Source of the DNA: Ischnura elegans
Lineage: Eukaryota > Arthropoda > Insecta > Odonata > Coenagrionidae
Direction of reading: 5' to 3'
NCBI RefSeq assembly: GCF_921293095.1
Contig: NC_060258.1
Coordinates: forward strand, 4,898,001-4,962,000
DNA: 64,000 bases
A program made the position numbers and the translations under genes. The notes beneath the pieces were generated by a model that was not told where the DNA came from, ran no database searches, and was given only the letters and a program-made list of their open reading frames with translations. Shown in pieces: positions 1 through 12,424 of this stretch. Each line of letters opens with the position of its first letter. Position 1 is the stretch's first letter.

Positions 1-1583
1 ACTTAGCGATGAGTCATAGGAGAAGGGAATTACTGCTTAAATATGCTAAAACACCAAAGAACATGCTATTTACAGAAAAAAAATAATTTTTTCCCTGGTC
101 TTCTAGGAAGCCACGTGAAATTTAGAGGGGTTTTCTTGCATAAAAGGTCTTTGTGTACCTACAATAAAAATTCCAGCGATCTAGCTGTAGGGGAACAATG
201 AATTTTACCGTATTATTAATATTTAGATTTCCAATTCTGTGTTCTCCACATAGCGGTGCATAGGCGCTTTAATAAGGCATAACTCCTGTGAATTTCGTAG
301 CCGTACCTTATGGGGAAGTGGTTTAAAAAATTCGCCTTTAGGTGTCCATGTCCATGAGCCCCTTTTATTACTTTACTATTTTGTTAAGAAATGTACATTT
401 AAAAATTTGAAGTTTTATTGCGGGTGAGTAATTTTGGGCAGGATAATTGAACATGACGCGTAAATATAGCCGACACAATTCCCATTCGGAATCAATAAAA
501 ACGATACACCTGGGATGAATGGTACACGAAATATACGACTTATTAGGTAATTTTTATTTTTTTGGGGGGTTCACAGGGGGTTTTCGGGGGACCTAAAGTG
601 CTTGTTCTGTATAACGCGGCATCGTTTACCTTGGATAAAAATTTCGGCCCTGTAGCTGTAGTGTAAGCATGCTTTTTCGACGGTGTCATCCGTTTAAATT
701 AAGTATTCTGCGTTCTCCGGGTAGCGGCACGTAGGGGCAACAAAAAGACGTCACTCACGTTAATTTCGTGGCCGTATGTCGTCGGGAAGTGGCAGAAAAA
801 AATTCCGAAAAATTTAAAATCGTGTGTTGAGGGAATGCAAACTTCACGGCGGATGTATTGTAAGTTACCAAACGTTGTAGGAGTCGCAATTTCAATGGAA
901 ATACATAATCGTTAATAACTCGAAATTCGTTCGTCTTACGGATACATGAAGATAGCCGAAAAATTGAATAAAAAATCTAGTATCTTGCACTTAAGTGAAT
1001 TTGTCCTACGATTATTGCAAATTGGTGAAAAAAATTCCGAAATTCGGCCCATAAGAAAAGCATTGAAAATTTGAAAAAGTAAAAAAAAAATACTTTAAAT
1101 CAAAATATTGCAAAGAAAACGACACAAGAAAATCAACCGAAAAATCTAGTATCTCATACGTTAAGGAATTATTCCTACAACGATTTAAAGTTGGTTTTAA
1201 AAAAATCCAAAGATAGGCCCATAAGAATAGCATTGGAAATTTAAAAAAATTATAAAAAATACTTTAAATCAAAATACGGCTAAATGGTTCACATCAAAAA
1301 ATCGGCCAAAAAATCTAGTTTCCGTCAGTGAAATTTCACGTTCCAGTGACGTTTGCAAGTAGGCGAAGAATGGAAAAAGTTTTAGTCCCATAAGGCTCCA
1401 ATGTTAATTCGGATCGATATATCTCGAAAACCGATCGACTTTTTCGAGTTTTCGGATTTTTCCCGCCGATGAATATTTTTTCTTCACCCACGGTGAAAAT
1501 TTCGTCTTCCCAGCACGTCCGGAAGTGGTCGGGAATTTGTATACGTGAATGAGTCAGTGAGCTATCTGTCACACATCGGGTTG

Positions 1584-1594
1584 TATATAATATA
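1584..1594 (+). promoter_or_regulatory. TATA-like motif at the AT/GC boundary (possible)
   Basis: TATATAATATA sits 13 bases or fewer before the CpG-dense array and is repeated at this place in every intact unit (for example 8020s, 10770s, 48070s; TATATATTATA in others). Position and sequence resemble a TATA box reading into the GC array, but AT-rich DNA gives such motifs often. No initiator or transcript evidence is visible. Confidence 0.2.
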
Positions 1595-1596
1595 GA

Positions 1597-2552
1597 CTCG
1601 CCGCGCGGCGCGCGCTCGTTAGGGGGCTACGCCCCCTAAAACCCCCCCGCATCCGGCTTCGCCGGCTGCCCCCACTGGACGGCTTCGCCGTCCCACCCGC
1701 GGCGTCTCGGTACGGCTTTGCCGTTCCTCGTCAGGGGTCGGCTTCGCCGCCCAGATATCGAGGTAGCCCTGTGACGGAGACCCGCTTGTTCCTCGGAACG
1801 GCTTCGCCGTTCATCGTGGGAGGGCGGCTCAACCGCACAAGGGTTACCCGAGTCCCCCCGAGGCGTCGACTCCTGGTAACGGCATCGCCCTTCCTCGTGA
1901 AAGGGCGGCTTCGCCGCCCAAGGTTTTCCTGGGTCCCTCCGAGCCATCGACTTCTCGGAACGGCTTCGCCGTTCCTCGCCCGTGGTCGGCTTCGCCGCCC
2001 AAGGTTTACCTGTGTCCCCCCGAGCCGTCGCCTCCTCGGAACGGCTTCGCCGTTCCTCGCCTGTGGGCGGCTTCGCCGCCCGAGGGTTATCGGCGACCCG
2101 AATCCGGCGGCCCCCACCGGACGGCTTCGCCGCCCAGATATCGAGGTAGCCCTGTGACGGAGACCCGCTAGTTCCTGGGAACGGCTTCGCCGTTCCTCGT
2201 GGGAGGGCGGCTTCGCCGCACAAGTGTTACCCGAGTCCCCCCGAGGCGTCGGCTCCTGGGAACGGCATCGCCCTTCCTCGTGATGGGGCGGCTTCGCCGC
2301 CCAAGGTTTACCTGTGTACCCCCGGGCCATCGACTCCTCGGAACGGCTTCGCCGTTCCTCGCCCGTGGGCGGCTTCGCCGCCCAGGGGGTATCGTCGCCC
2401 TCCCCCCTCGTAAGACACACGTTCGGGTGCTCCGCGTGTCGGGGCGGATTCGCCGCCCGAGGGTTCTCGGAGTTTTTCCTCGCCTCTGACTCCTCGGAGT
2501 GCGTCCGACGTTCCTGGAGCTGGGGGAGCTTCGCCGCCCGGGTTTTCACTCC
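1597..2552 (+). repeat. GC-rich hairpin minisatellite of U1
   Basis: Monomers of about 80 bp each carry two perfect hairpins separated by spacers such as AAGGTTTACCTGTGTCCC. The stems are GGAACGGC/GCCGTTCC and GGGCGGC/GCCGCCC around a TTC loop; GGACGGC/GCCGTCC and CCGGC/GCCGG variants also occur. Examples of the period: GGAACGG starts at 1957 and again at 2038. The TTC loop is always on the plus strand, so the array has one orientation. CpG is abundant, in contrast to the AT-rich flank. Confidence 0.93.
1619..1639. repeat. First hairpin of the GC array, TAC loop
   Basis: Perfect 9-bp arms (TTAGGGGGC and its complement) flank a TAC loop. The same hairpin opens the GC array of every intact unit seen. 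It differs in loop and stem from the following TTC hairpins but has the same geometry. Confidence 0.9.
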
Positions 2553-2751
2553 TTACCAAGCAGTGAGAACTACCGGCTATCCCCTATCGTTTACGAAGGC
2601 TGCCGGGGGATAATATTGGAGGATGTAGACGCATGCTAGCCGTGATTGTGGCATCTTTTTAATTTATAACGATGTTTTTAAGGCGGTCCTGGGAGTTTCC
2701 AGGGTTTTTTTGTGAGTGTACTGACTACGGTCACAATCATCATAAGAAATT

Positions 2752-3357
2752 ACTTAGCGATGAGTCATAGGAGAAGGGAATTACTGCTTAAATATGCTAA
2801 AACACCAAAGAACATGCTATTTACAGAAAAAAAATAATTTTTTCCCTGGTCTTCTAGGAAGCCACGTGAAATTTAGAGGGGTTTTCTTGCATAAAAGGTC
2901 TTTGTGTACCTACAATAAAAATTCCAGCGATCTAGCTGTAGGGGAACAATGAATTTTCCCGTATTATTAATATTTAGATTTCCAATTCTGTGTTCTCCAC
3001 ATAGCGGTGCATAGGCGCTTTAATAAGGCATAACTCCTGTGAATTTCGTAGCCGTACCTTATGGGGAAGTGGTTTAAAAAATTCGCCTTTAGGTGTCCAT
3101 GTCCATGAGCCCCTTTTATTACTCTACTATTTTGTTAAGAAATATCATAAGAAATTACTTAGCGATGAGTCATAGGAGAAGGGAATTACTGCTTAAATAT
3201 GCTAAAACACCAAAGAACATGCTATTTACAGAAAAAAAATAATTTTTTCCCTGGTCTTCTAGGAAGCCACGTGAAATTTAGAGGGGTTTTCTTGCATAAA
3301 AGGTCTTTGTGTACCTACAATAAAAATTCCAGCGATCTAGCTGTAGGGGAACAATGA
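2752..3357 (+). repeat. Truncated unit start, duplicated in tandem (405-bp period)
   Basis: The first part of a unit (2752 onward) is cut after TTTGTTAAGAAAT near 3143. The sequence then restarts at ATCATAAGAAATTACTTAGCG, giving a second anchor at 3157, 405 bp after the first. This second copy stops at about 3357, after the unit sequence GGGGAACAATGAAT. Confidence 0.9.
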
Positions 3358-5189
3358 ATGAAAAATGAAATATAGATTGTATATAATATAGATTATTCAT
3401 AATGAACAAAATTATTCATGGCGGACGATTAAGCCGAGTCCAGTTGAGTTGGTTGTGTTCGCTTGCATTGTCAGAGAACCAAGTGATGGAGCTGCTAGCT
3501 GAATCCATCGAACATAATTCGCTCCTAATTATGGAATTTTATTCAATAGGCTTACATTGTAATAAAAATGATTGTACCAGCAACAGAAGTACTTTACGTA
3601 GTTATACTTCTAAATAGATTAAAATTTTGTGGGTATAATATTCCCTAACTCTTTATTGGTTGCGTGTAACCAATAAAGCTGCAGCTGACTCATGAGCTCA
3701 AGCGATCCCATGGGCTCGCCACTTCCCTAAACTTTCCGTAGCTATTCCAGCGTAATAAAAAGAGGACCAACTACGAATATCATTTCTCAGACAAAAAGGC
3801 ACTATGTCTGCTCCCCTTTAATTGTTTCTATGAGGGTATACTGCGTTCCACATCCTGTCGACAGTGTGGGCGCTTATGTAGAATCGTTTCCCATGTTAAT
3901 CTCCATAAGGCCAGGAACGCTGTGTTTTCAATAGGAGCATGAAAATTAATACTGCGCTATGCACTGTTTAACGTTGTATTCTAATCTAGGATGAGACGCT
4001 GCATTCATTGGTGCCAATATTTTTTCGATAAAAATTATAGCAAAGGGCGTATAAAAACTTTCATAAATTTCCATTACAAAGGTGCGTTTTTTTATTTTAT
4101 CTTCCTCTCGTAATAGTCGCATAACCGTTGTTTATATTGGATTGAATCTTCTACAAAAATTCTTCACACTCTTTTCTCTTTGGAGGTCTTCACTTTTTAA
4201 AAACTTACGTTAAAACGTTTTTATATCGACGCTGCACTCTTAAGGACAAGAAAATTTGGATTTTTGCTAGGTAAAAAAGTAGTCGCTCACTAACTTCCGT
4301 TTCTTTACGTTATAGATCCCTTTATTTTCCGTATCAAATTGGGGGAAGAGGTGCAAAATTTATTTTTAGTGAAACAATCATTAACTTTTATCAATTCTGA
4401 ACGGAGTTCAAAAGTTTTTAACATAAGAAAAAATATAATATCGCCGCTGGGACGAGAAGAAATTTTCAAAAGTTGAAATTGTTGCATCTTCGAACCCAGT
4501 GAATCGAGATATGTGTTGTGGAGTTGTTTCAAAAAGGAAAAAATATTTTTAATGAGAGTTGAGGGATCGAAAAGCGTATCAATAATGTCATAGGACAGTT
4601 TAAAAGATATTTATAGACTCCTTTGAATAAACATTGCAAACAATTTAAAGAGTATAGATAATCGTAAACACTCAATTAGTTAATGGTAATTGAGGATTCT
4701 CCGCGCTCTCCTCCCCCTAATTCCTTATTTGTGCCTTTATGAATGAGACAGATCTTTTAAGAACATTTAAACCCTTCCCATCACATGCGGCGAAAATGTT
4801 AAAATGCGTTTCGTTGGGCCATGGAGCAGGTAATTCAATGATGGGCGTAGTACACCCTCCATAGGGTCGCTAAGCAAGAATCCTTTTCTCGACGAGCTCA
4901 ACCTCGCTGGCCCGTATCAGGGACCCTCCGAGCATGGGGCCTCCCTCCTGAAAAGTGACCCTCTCGCTGGTCGCTTAACTATTACTCGGTTTGATGCACG
5001 TAATTAGCAGAGGGGGTATTTTCTGGACTTGCATTCGCTCAATTTTGAGTGTTTACACGGGTAAATTATGACGGTAAGCATGTTTACGCATCTACTCCGG
5101 CGGGAGAATCCATCGTGAAGACACGCTTTTAAACCTTATGCATACAACGCAAAAAATACCCAAACTGGCGCAGTAATTACGGCAACAAC
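3358..5189. other. Non-unit sequence interrupting the left array
   Basis: About 1.8 kb of mixed-composition sequence replaces the AT part and the start of the GC part of a unit. It is not a simple insertion, because unit sequence is missing between its edges. I recognise no gene; the open frames (71 and 75 codons) have no family resemblance. At 3377-3392 it contains TTGTATATAATATAGA, the 16-base motif normally found at the AT/GC boundary of the units. Confidence 0.7.
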
Positions 5190-6439
5190 GGCGTCGCCGC
5201 CCAAGGTTTTCCTGTGTCCCCCCGAGCCATCGACTTCTCGGAACGGCTTCGCCGTTCCTCGCCCGTGGTCAGCTTCGCCGCCCAAGGTTAACCTGTGTCC
5301 CCCCGAGCCATTGACTTCTCGGAACGGCTTCGCCGTTCCTCGCCCGTGGTCGGCTTCGCCGCCCAAGGTTTACCTGTGTCCCCCCGAGCCGTCGCCTCCA
5401 CCGGACGGCTTCGCCGTCCCACCCGCGGCGTCTCGGAACGGCTTCGCCGTTCCTCGTCAGGGGTCGGCTTCGCCGCCCAGATATCGAGGTAGCCCTGTGA
5501 CGGAGACCCTCTTGTACCTCGGAACGGCTTCGCTGGTCGTCGTTGGAGGGCGGCTTCGCCGCCCAAGGGTTACCCGAGTCCCCCCGAGGCTCGACTCCTG
5601 GTAACGGCATTGCTCTTCCTCGTGATGGGGCGGCTTTGCCGCCCAAGGTTTTCCTGGGTCCCCCCGAGCCATCGACTTCTCGGAACGGCTTCGCCGTTCC
5701 TCGCCCGTGGTCGGCTTCGCCGCCCAAGGTTTACCTGTGTCCCCCCGAGCCGTCGCCTTCTCGGAACGGCTTCGCCGTTCCTCGCCTGTGGGCGGCTTCG
5801 CCGCCCGAGGGTTATTGGCGACCCGAATCCGGCTTCGCCGGCTGCCCCCGCCGGACGGCTTCGCCGTCCCACCCCCGACGTCTCGGAACGGCTTCGCCGT
5901 TCCTCGTCAGGGGTCGGCTTCGCCGCCCAGATATCGAGGTAGCCCTGTGACGGAGACCCGCTAGTTCCTGGGAACGGCTTCGCCGCCCAAGGTTTACCTG
6001 GGTACCCCCGGGCCATCGACTCCTCGGAACGGCTTCGCCATTCCTCGCCCGTGGGCGGCTTCGCCGCCCAGGGGGTATCGTCGCCCTCCCCCCTCGTAAG
6101 ACACACGTTCGGGTGCTCCGCGTGTCGGGGCGGATTCGCCGCCCGAGGGTTTTCGGAGTTTTTCCTCGCCTCTGACTCCTCGGAGTGCGTCCGACGTTCC
6201 TGGAGCTGGGGAAAAAATGGCCGCCCGGGTTTTCACTCCTTATCAAGCAGTGAGAACTACCGGCTATCCCCTATCGTTTACGAAGGCTGCCGGGGGATAA
6301 AATTGGAGGATGTAGACGCATGCTAGCCGTGATTGTGGCATCTTTTTAATTTATAACGATGTTTTTAAGGCGGTCCTGGGAGTTTCCAGGGTTTTTTTTG
6401 TGAGTGTACTGACTACGGTCACAATCATCGTAAGAAATT
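5190..6439 (+). repeat. Partial unit U3 (GC array and tail only)
   Basis: It enters abruptly in the hairpin minisatellite (GTCGCCGCCCAAGG) at about 5190. The GC array runs to about 6233 and is followed by the normal unit tail to the anchor at 6440. Near the end of the array one hairpin is destroyed (GGGGAAAAAATGGCCGCCC at about 6206-6224), compared with GGGGGAGCTTCGCCGCCC in U1. Confidence 0.9.
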
Positions 6440-9189
6440 ACTTAGCGATGAGTCATAGGAGAAGGGAATTACTGCTAAAATATGCTAAAACACCAAAGAA
6501 CATGCTATTTACAGAAAAAAAATAATTTTTTCCCTGGTCTTTAAGGAAGCCACGTAAAATTTAGAGGGGTTTTCTTGCATATAAGGTCTTGGTCTACCTA
6601 CAATAAAAATTCCAGCGATGTAGCTGTAGGGAAACAATGAATTTTCCCGTATTATTAATATTTAGATTTCCAATTCTGTGTTCTCCACATAGCGGTGCAT
6701 AGGCGCTTTAATAAGGCATAACTCCTGTGAATTTCGTAGCCGTACCTTATGAGGAAGTGTTTTAAAAAATTCGCCTTTAGGTGTCCATGTCCATGAGCCC
6801 CTTTTATTACTCTACTATTTTGTTAAGAAATGTACATTTAAAAATTTGAAGTTTTATTGCGGGTGAGTAATTGGGGCAGGATAATTGAACATGATGCGTA
6901 AATATAGCCGACACAATTCCCATTCGGAATCAATAAAAACGATACACATGGGATGAATGGTACACGAAATATACGACTTATTAGGTAATTTTTATTTTTT
7001 TGGGGGGTTCACAGGGGGTTTTCGGGGGACTTAAAGTGCTTGTTCTGTATAACGCGGCATCCTTTACCTTGGATAAAAATTTCGGCTCTGTAGCTGTAGT
7101 GTAAGCATGCTTTTTCGACGGTGTCATCCGTTTAAATTAAGTATTCTGCGTTCTCCGGGTAGCGGCACGTAGGGGCAACAAAAAGACGTCACTCACGTTA
7201 ATTTCGTGGCCGTATGTCGTCGGAAAGTGGCAGAAAAAAATTCCGAAAAATTTAAAATCGTGTGTTGAGGGAATGCAAACTTCACGGCGGATGTATTGTA
7301 AGTTACCAAACGTTGTAGGAGTCGCAATTTCAATGGAAATACATAATCGTTAATAATCCGAAATTCGTTCGTCTTAAGGATACATGAAGGTAGCCGAAAA
7401 ATTGAATAAAAAATCTAGTATCTTGCATTTAAGTGAATTTGTCCTACGATTATTGCAAATTGGTGAAAAAAATTCCGAAATTCGGCCCATAAGAAAAGCA
7501 TTGGAAATTTTAAATTGTTAAAAAAAATACTTTTAAACAAAAAATTGCAAAGGCGACCACACCAAAAAATCAACCAAAAAATCTAGTGTCTCATACGTTA
7601 GGGACCTATTCCTACAACGATTATGAGTTGGTTTTAAAAAAATCCAAAGATAGGCCCATAAGAAAAGCATGGAAAATTTAAAAAAATTATAAAAAATACT
7701 TTCAATCAAAATATGGCATAATGTTTCGCATTAAAAAATCGGCCAAAAAATCTAGTTTCCGTCAGTGAAATTTCATGTTCCCGTGACATTTTTAAGTAGG
7801 CAAATAATGGAATATGTTTTAGTCCCATAAGGCTCCAATGTTAATTCGGATCGATATATCTCGAAAACCGATCGACTTTTTCGAGATTTCGGACTTTTCC
7901 CCCCGATGAATATTTTTTCTCCACTACCTGTAAAAATTTCGTCTTCCCAGCACGTCCGGAAGTGGTCGGGAATTTGTATACGTGAATCAGTGAGTGTGCT
8001 ATCTGTCACACATCGGGTTGTATATAATATAGACTCGCCGCGCTGCGCGCGCTCGTTAGGGGGCTACGCCCCCTAAAACCCCCCCGCATCCGGCTTCGCC
8101 GGCTGCCCCCACTGGACGGCTTCGCCGTCCCACCCGCGGCGTCTCGGAACGGCTTTGCCGTTCCTCGTCAGGGGTCGGCTTCGCCGCCCAGATGTCGAGG
8201 TAGCCCTGTGACGGAGACCCGCTTGTTCCTCGGAACGGCTTCGCCGTTCATCGTGGGAGGGCGGCTCAACCGCACAAGGGTTACCCGAGTCCCCCCGAGG
8301 CGTCGACTCCTGGTAACAGCATCGCCCTTCCTCGTGAAAGGGCGGCTTCGCCGCCCAAGGTTTTCCTGGGTCCCTCCGAGCCATCGACTTCTCGGAACGG
8401 CTTCGCCGTTCCTCGCCCGTGGTCGGCTTCGCCGCCCAAGGTTTACCTGTGTCCCCCCGAGCCGTCGCCTCCTCGGAACGGCTTCGCCGTTCCTCGCCTG
8501 TGGGCGGCTTCGCCGCCCGAGGGTTATCGGCGACCCGAATCCGGCGGCCCCCACCGGACGGCTTCGCCGCCCAGATATCGAGGTAGCCCTGTGACGGAGA
8601 CCCGCTAGTTCCTGGGAACGGCTTCGCCGTTCCTCGTGGGAGGGCGGCTTCGCCGCACAAGTGTTACCCGAGTCCCCCCGAGGCGTCGGCTCCTGGGAAC
8701 GGCATCGCCCTTCCTCGTGATGGGGCGGCTTCGCCGCCCAAGGTTTACCTGTGTACCCCCGGGCCATCGACTCCTCGGAACGGCTTCGCCGTTCCTCGCC
8801 CGTGGGCGGCTTCGCCGCCCAGGGGGTATCGTCGCCTTCCCCCCTCGTAAGACACACGTATGGGTGCTCCGCGTGTCGGGGCGGATTCGCCGCCCGAGGG
8901 TTCTCGGAGTTTTTCCTCGCCTCTGACTCCTCGGAGTGCGTCCGACGTTTTTGGAGCTGGGGGAGCTTCGCCGCCCGGGTTTTCACTCCTTACCAAGCAG
9001 TGAGAACTACCGGCTATCCCCTATCGTTTACGAAGGCTGCCGGGGGATAATATTGGAGGATGTAGACGCATGCTAGCCGTGATTGTGGCATCTTTTTAAT
9101 TTATAACGATGTTTTTAAGGCGGGTCCTGGGAGTTTCCAGGGTTTTTTTGTGAGTGTACTGACTACGGTCACAATCATCATAAGAAATT
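6440..9189 (+). repeat. Macrosatellite unit U4 (2750 bp)
   Basis: AT part 6440-8033, GC array 8034-8990, tail to 9189. The AT part matches the subtype of the unit at 52977 (the same variant bases around 7773-8009 and 54310-54546). The GC part instead matches U1, so this unit is a mosaic. Confidence 0.93.
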
Positions 9190-12100
9190 ACTTAGCGATG
9201 AGTCATAGGAGAAGGGAATTACTGCTTAAATATGCTAAAACACCAAAGAACATGCTATTTACAGAAAAAAAATAATTTTTTCCCTGGTCTTCTAGGAAGC
9301 CACGTGAAATTTAGAGGGGTTTTCTTGCATAAAAGGTCTTTGTCTACCTACAATAAAAATTCCAGCGATCTAGCTGTAGGGGAACAATGAATTTTCCCGT
9401 ATTATTAATATTTAGATTTCCAATTCTGTGTTCTCCACATAGCGGTGCATAGGCGCTTTAATAAGGCATAACTCCTGTGAATTTCGTAGCCGTACCTTAT
9501 GGGGAAGTGGTTTAAAAAATTCGCCTTTAGGTGTCCATGTCCATGAGCCCCTTTTATTACTCTACTATTTTGTTAAGAAATGTACATTTAAAAATTTGAA
9601 GTTTTATTGCGGGTGAGTAATTTTGGGCAGGATAATTGAACATGACGCGTAAATATAGCCGACACAATTCCCATTCGGAATCAATAAAAACGATACACCT
9701 GGGATGAATGGTACACGAAATATACGACTTATTAGGTAATTTTTATTTTTTTGGGGGGTTCACAGGGGGTTTTCGGGGGACCTAAAGTGCTTGTTCTGTA
9801 TAACGCGGCATCGTTTACCTTGGATAAAAATTTCGGCCCTGTAGCTGTAGTGTAAGCATGCTTTTTCGACGGTGTCATCCGTTTAAATTAAGTATTCTGC
9901 GTTCTCCGGGTAGCGGCACGTAGGGGCAACAAAAAGACGTCACTCACGTTAATTTCGTGGCCGTATGTCGTCGGGAAGTGGCAGAAAAAAATTCCGAAAA
10001 ATTTAAAATCGTGTGTTGAGGGAATGCAAACTTCACGGCGGATGTATTGTAAGTTACCAAACGTTGTAGGAGTCGCAATTTCAATGGAAATACATAATCA
10101 TTAATAACTCGAAATTCGTTCGTCTTACGGATACATGAAGATAGCCGAAAAATTGAATAAAAAATCTAGTATCTTGCATTTAAGTGAATTTGTCCTACGA
10201 TTATTGCAAATTGGTGAAAAAAATTCCGAAATTCGGCCCATAAGAAAAGCATTGAAAATTTGAAAAAGTAAAAAAAAAATACTTTAAATCAAAATATTGC
10301 AAAGAAAACGACACAAGAAAATCAACCGAAAAATCTAGTATCTCATACGTTAAGGAATTATTCCTACAACGATTTAAAGTTGGTTTTAAAAAAATCCAAA
10401 GATAGGCCCATAAGAATAGCATTGGAAATTTAAAAAAATTATAAAAAATACTTTAAATCAAAATACGGCTAAATGGTTCACATCAAAAAATCGGCCAAAA
10501 AATCTAGTTTCCGTCAGTGAAATTTCACGTTCCAGTGACGTTTGCAAGTAGGCGAAGAATGGAAAAAGTTTTAGTCCCATAAGGCTCCAATGTTAATTCG
10601 GATCGATATATCTCGAAAACCGATCGACTTTTTCGAGTTTTCGGATTTTTCCCGCCGATGAATATTTTTTCTTCACCCACGGTGAAAATTTCGTCTTCCC
10701 AGCACGTCCGGAAGTGGTCGGGAATTTGTATACGTGAATGAGTCAGTGAGCTATCTGTCACACATCGGGTTGTATATAATATAGACTCGCCGCGCTGCGC
10801 GCGCTCGTTAGGGGGCTACGCCCCCTAAAACCCCCCGCATCCGGCTTCGCCGGCTGCCCCCACCGGACGGCTTCGCCGTCCACCCCGCGACTACTCGGAA
10901 CGGCTTCGCCGTTCCTCGCCAAAGGGGCCGTCTTCGCCGCCCATATATTTAGGCAGCCCTCCGACAGACAGCAGCTGGTTCGTCGGAACGGCTTCGCCGT
11001 TCATCGTGTGAGGGCGGCTCCGCCGCAGAAGGGTTAACCGAGTCCTCCCTAGGCGTGGACTCCTGGGAACGGCATCGCCCTTCCCCGTGCCGGGGCGGCT
11101 TCGCCGCCCAAGGTTTACCGGTGTTCCCCCAGGACTGCGACAACTCGTAACGGCTGCGCCGTTCCTCGCCACCCCCACCGGACGGCTTCGCCGTCCCACC
11201 CGTGACTCCTCGGAACGGCTTCGCCGTTTCTCGTTGTGGGTCGGCTTCGCCGCCCATATATTGAGGCAGCCCTCCAACAGACACCAGCTAGTACCTCGGA
11301 ACGGCTTCGCCGTTCATCGTGTTAGGGTGGCTTTGCCGCCCAAGGTTTACCCGAGTCCCCCTGAGGCCTGGACTCCTGGGAACGGCATCGCCCTTCCTCG
11401 TGGCGGGGCGGCTTTGCCTTCCAAGGTTTACCAGTGTTCCCCCGCGCCTTCGACAGCTCGAAACGGCTGCGCAGTTCCTCGCCTGTGGGCGGCTTCACTG
11501 CCCAAGGGTTATCTTGTCGTAATGGGGCGGCCACGCCTCCCAAGGTTTACCTATTTCCCCGAGCCATCGCCTCCTCGGAACGGCTGCGCCGTTCCTCGCG
11601 TGAGGGCCGCTTCGCCGCCCAAGGGTTATCGGCGCCCTCCCTCGTAAGCTTCCTCGTAATGGGGTGGGTTCGCCGCCCAGGATTTAGCCGTGTTCCCAAC
11701 GAGGCGTCGACTCCTGGGAACGGCGTCGCCCTTCCACGTGATAGGGCGGCTTCGCCGCCCAAGGTTTACTGTGTCCCCCCGAGCCGTCGACTCCTCGGAA
11801 CGGCTTCGCCGTTCCTCGTCCGTGGGCGGCTTCGCCGCCCAAGGGTTATCGGCGCCCTACCCCCGTAAGCTTCCTGGTGATGGGGCGCCTTCGCCGCCCA
11901 AGATTTACCCGTGTCCCCCCGAGGCGTCAACTCCTGGGAACGGCATCGCCCTTCCGCGTGATGGGGCGGCTTCGCCGCCCAAGGTTTACTGTGTCCCCCC
12001 GAACCGTCGACTCCTTGGAACGCATTCGCCGTTCCTCGTCTTTGGGCGGCTTCGCCGCCCAAGGGTTATCGGCGCCCTCCCCCCTCGTAAGACACCCATT

Positions 12101-12424
12101 CGGCTGCTCCACGTGTTGGAGCGGATTTGCCGCCCGAGGGTTCTCGGAGGGTTTCCGCGCCTCTGACTCCTTGGAATGTCTCCGTCGTTCCTGGGGAGGG
12201 GGCAGCTTCGCCGCCAGGGTTTTCACTCCTCACAGAACAATGCGTACTACCAGATTTCCCCGATCGTTTACAAAGGCTGCCGGGGGATAATGTGGCTGAA
12301 TGTACACGCATGCTAGCCGTGATTGTGGCATTTTAGCTTATGACGATGTTTTGAAGGGGGTCCGGGGGATTTCCAGGGGTTTTTATGAGTATACTGGCAA
12401 CGGTCGCAATCATCCAAATAAATT
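9190..12424 (+). repeat. Macrosatellite unit U5 (3235 bp)
   Basis: The AT part 9190-10785 is nearly identical to U1 (offset 9189). The long GC array 10786-12230 is nearly identical to 48082-49524 (offset about 37296). Several hairpins have decayed stems or a TGC loop (for example CGGCTGCGCCG near 11151). Confidence 0.93.

Larger units (their letters stand above)
1..2751 (+). repeat. Macrosatellite unit U1 (2751 bp)
   Basis: The window begins exactly at the anchor CTTAGCGATGAGTCATAGG, which recurs at 2752, 6440, 9190, 12425, 46488, 49720, 52977, 56108, 58910 and 61710. The AT-rich part is 1-1596 and the GC hairpin array is 1597-2552. A unique tail follows (2553-2751) containing CCGGGGGATAAT and GCATGCTAGCCGTGATTGTGG before the next anchor. 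The AT part is nearly identical to that of the unit starting at 9190, and the GC part is nearly identical to 8034-8990. No gene is supported: the open frames in the GC part lie on both strands and follow its composition. Confidence 0.93.

Noticed and set aside
1336-1572. 78-codon minus-strand frame at the end of every AT part (also 7773, 10525, 13756, 47821, 51051, 54310, 57441, 60241)
   Set aside because: It begins with GTG, not ATG, in the copies checked. Differences between units change amino acids freely, and the copy at 63087 is shifted. Its recurrence is explained by unit homogeneity.
1619-1639. Rho-independent terminator
   Set aside because: A GC hairpin without a following T-run, repeated dozens of times in a eukaryotic repeat.
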